Positions 63,193 through 64,000 of a stretch of 64,000 nucleotides of DNA are shown here, one piece after another (position 1 is the first letter of the stretch; every line of letters begins with the position of its first letter). The position numbers and the translations under genes are program-made. The notes below the pieces were generated by a model. The model had not been told where the DNA came from. It was given only the letters and a program-made list of their open reading frames with translations, and did not search any database. The stretch comes from Paracoccus sp. (in: a-proteobacteria) (GTDB lineage Bacteria; Pseudomonadota; Alphaproteobacteria; Rhodobacterales; Rhodobacteraceae). The stretch lies in assembly GCF_030604785.1 (NCBI RefSeq), contig NZ_JAUVVF010000012.1:1-64000 (forward strand). The letters run 5' to 3'.

Positions 63193-64000
63193 TCAGCCCC
63201 GGCGCATATCCTCGGGCAGCACGACCGAGAACCGGCTGCCCTTGCCGCGGACGCTCTCGATCCGCAGGCGGCCGCGATGGCGGCTGATGATGTGCTTGAC
63301 GATGGCCAGTCCCAGCCCCGTCCCCCCCTGTTCGCGCGAACGGTGGGTGTCCACGCGATAGAACCGCTCGGTCAGGCGCGGCAGATGGATCTCGTCGATC
63401 CCCTCGCCGTGATCGGCGATCTCGACCGCCCAACCCGGCCCGCGCAATTGCGGCTCGTGGTTGATGCGGCGCAGCACGACCTCCAGCAGGCCGCCCGAGC
63501 CACCATATTTCAGCCCGTTCTCGATCAGGTTCTGAAAGACCTGCGTCAACTGGTCGGCATCGCCCGGCACCATGACACGCCCGTCCAGCCCCTCGGTCCG
63601 CAGGACCACCCCGGCCGCCCGTGCGCGCGGCTCCATCGTGGCCAGGACCGAGCGCAGCAGCCCCGCCAGGTCCAGCATCTCGGAGGGTCGTCGCCGCTCC
63701 TCGGCTTGGACCCGGCTCAGCGACAGAAGATCGCTGATCAGCCGGTTCATCCGGCCCGCCTCGCGCTCCATGATGTCCAGAAAGCGGTCGCGGGCGCGGG
63801 CATCCTCGCGGGCGGGGCCGCGGAGGGTCTCGATAAAGCCCAGCATCGCGGTCAGGGGCGTCTTCAGCTCGTGGCTGACATTGGCGACGAAATCGCGCCG
63901 GACCTGCTCGGCCTCGTCCGCGACCGAGCGGTCGAGGATCGCGATGCTCGCGCCGCGACCGATCAGCAGCGACAGCGGCGCCACGGTGATCTCGGCCATG
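63193..64000 (-). CDS. PhoR-like sensor histidine kinase, 3' part (cut by window edge)
   Basis: At least 268 C-terminal residues are present: HisKA with phospho-acceptor in FVANVSHELKTPLTAML, N box QNLIENGLKYGG, DHGEGID G1, and RSREQGGTGLGLAIVKHI G2. The RVDTHRSREQGGTGLGLAIVKH wording is typical of PhoR, the phosphate sensor. The gene starts beyond 64000, so its sensor part is not visible; the ATG at 63999 is not necessarily the start. If it is PhoR, it controls the phn genes through PhoB. Confidence 0.85.
   Translation of the reverse strand, partial: MAEITVAPLSLLIGRGASIAILDRSVADEAEQVRRDFVANVSHELKTPLTAMLGFIETLRGPAREDARARDRFLDIMEREAGRMNRLISDLLSLSRVQAEERRRPSEMLDLAGLLRSVLATMEPRARAAGVVLRTEGLDGRVMVPGDADQLTQVFQNLIENGLKYGGSGGLLEVVLRRINHEPQLRGPGWAVEIADHGEGIDEIHLPRLTERFYRVDTHRSREQGGTGLGLAIVKHIISRHRGRLRIESVRGKGSRFSVVLPEDMRRG

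Overview
The window is a high-GC, gene-dense chromosomal segment with almost no gaps (none over 300 bases lacks a gene). It looks like an alphaproteobacterium of the order Rhodobacterales, probably Paracoccus- or Rhodobacter-like. The grounds are the order infA-maf-RNase E/G-yacG-tRNA-Phe, tatABC with a TTG-started tatC, a GTTC-N7-GTTC SOS box before recA, thyX rather than thyA, a short-chain-acyl (ScfR-type) regulator, a TAXI TRAP transporter with fused permease and UspA, and a full C-P lyase cluster. I saw no insertion sequence, prophage, CRISPR array or integrase. The genus is inferred from gene content only.

Layout. 1-3.2 kb: start of alaS, recA with its SOS box, a sulfotransferase-like gene, a SelW-type thioredoxin-fold protein and a monooxygenase-fold protein. 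3.0-5.3 kb: infA, maf, RNase E/G, yacG (too short for simple ORF calling) and tRNA-Phe. 5.4-11.4 kb: a probable signalling operon with a stand-alone response regulator, a small membrane protein, a sodium-symporter/histidine-kinase fusion and an orphan FliM-like protein, behind an ScfR-type regulator. 11.4-13.9 kb: tatABC and a DUF815 ATPase. 14-20 kb: marC, a membrane retropepsin, thyX, gloA, marR, sdhE, an HTH regulator, an aspartate aminotransferase, a host-attachment-type protein and a 25-residue membrane peptide. 20-25.8 kb: 3-hydroxybutyrate dehydrogenase, a candidate small RNA with its own promoter and terminator, a YejA-like binding protein, an entericidin/CsbD-like stress pair, a short BCCT-like transporter and a cation-diffusion facilitator. 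25.8-34.6 kb: xth, an A-type Fe-S carrier, a dGTPase-like gene, osmC behind an EcfG-like promoter, prfC, a large unknown protein, formate-THF ligase and uspA. 34.5-38.4 kb: TAXI TRAP transporter. 38.5-43.6 kb: a uracil-DNA glycosylase, kpsT-like and kpsE-like capsule export genes fused by overlap to kdsA, and an MscS channel.

43.7-56.1 kb is the most coherent block: phosphonate uptake (phnCDE1E2) and C-P lyase (phnGHI-HAD-JKLN, a DUF1045 gene, phnM). Four 7-base units at exact 11-base spacing stand before phnC and look like a tandem Pho box. The phnF repressor gene between the two halves carries an in-frame TAG that cuts off the last 45 residues of an otherwise intact ligand-binding domain. 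A HAD phosphatase-like gene sits inside the operon between phnI and phnJ. No phnP is visible, and the DUF1045 protein, which carries two 2H-phosphoesterase motifs, is a possible replacement. The window ends (56-64 kb) with a [2Fe-2S] ferredoxin, hflK-hflC-degP, rpiA-gor, and the 3' part of a phoR-like sensor kinase.

The items I would follow up first are the phnF nonsense codon, the candidate small RNA at 20930-21004, the Pho-box array, the DUF1045/HAD additions to the C-P lyase pathway, and the orphan FliM-like protein attached to a nutrient-type sensor kinase.
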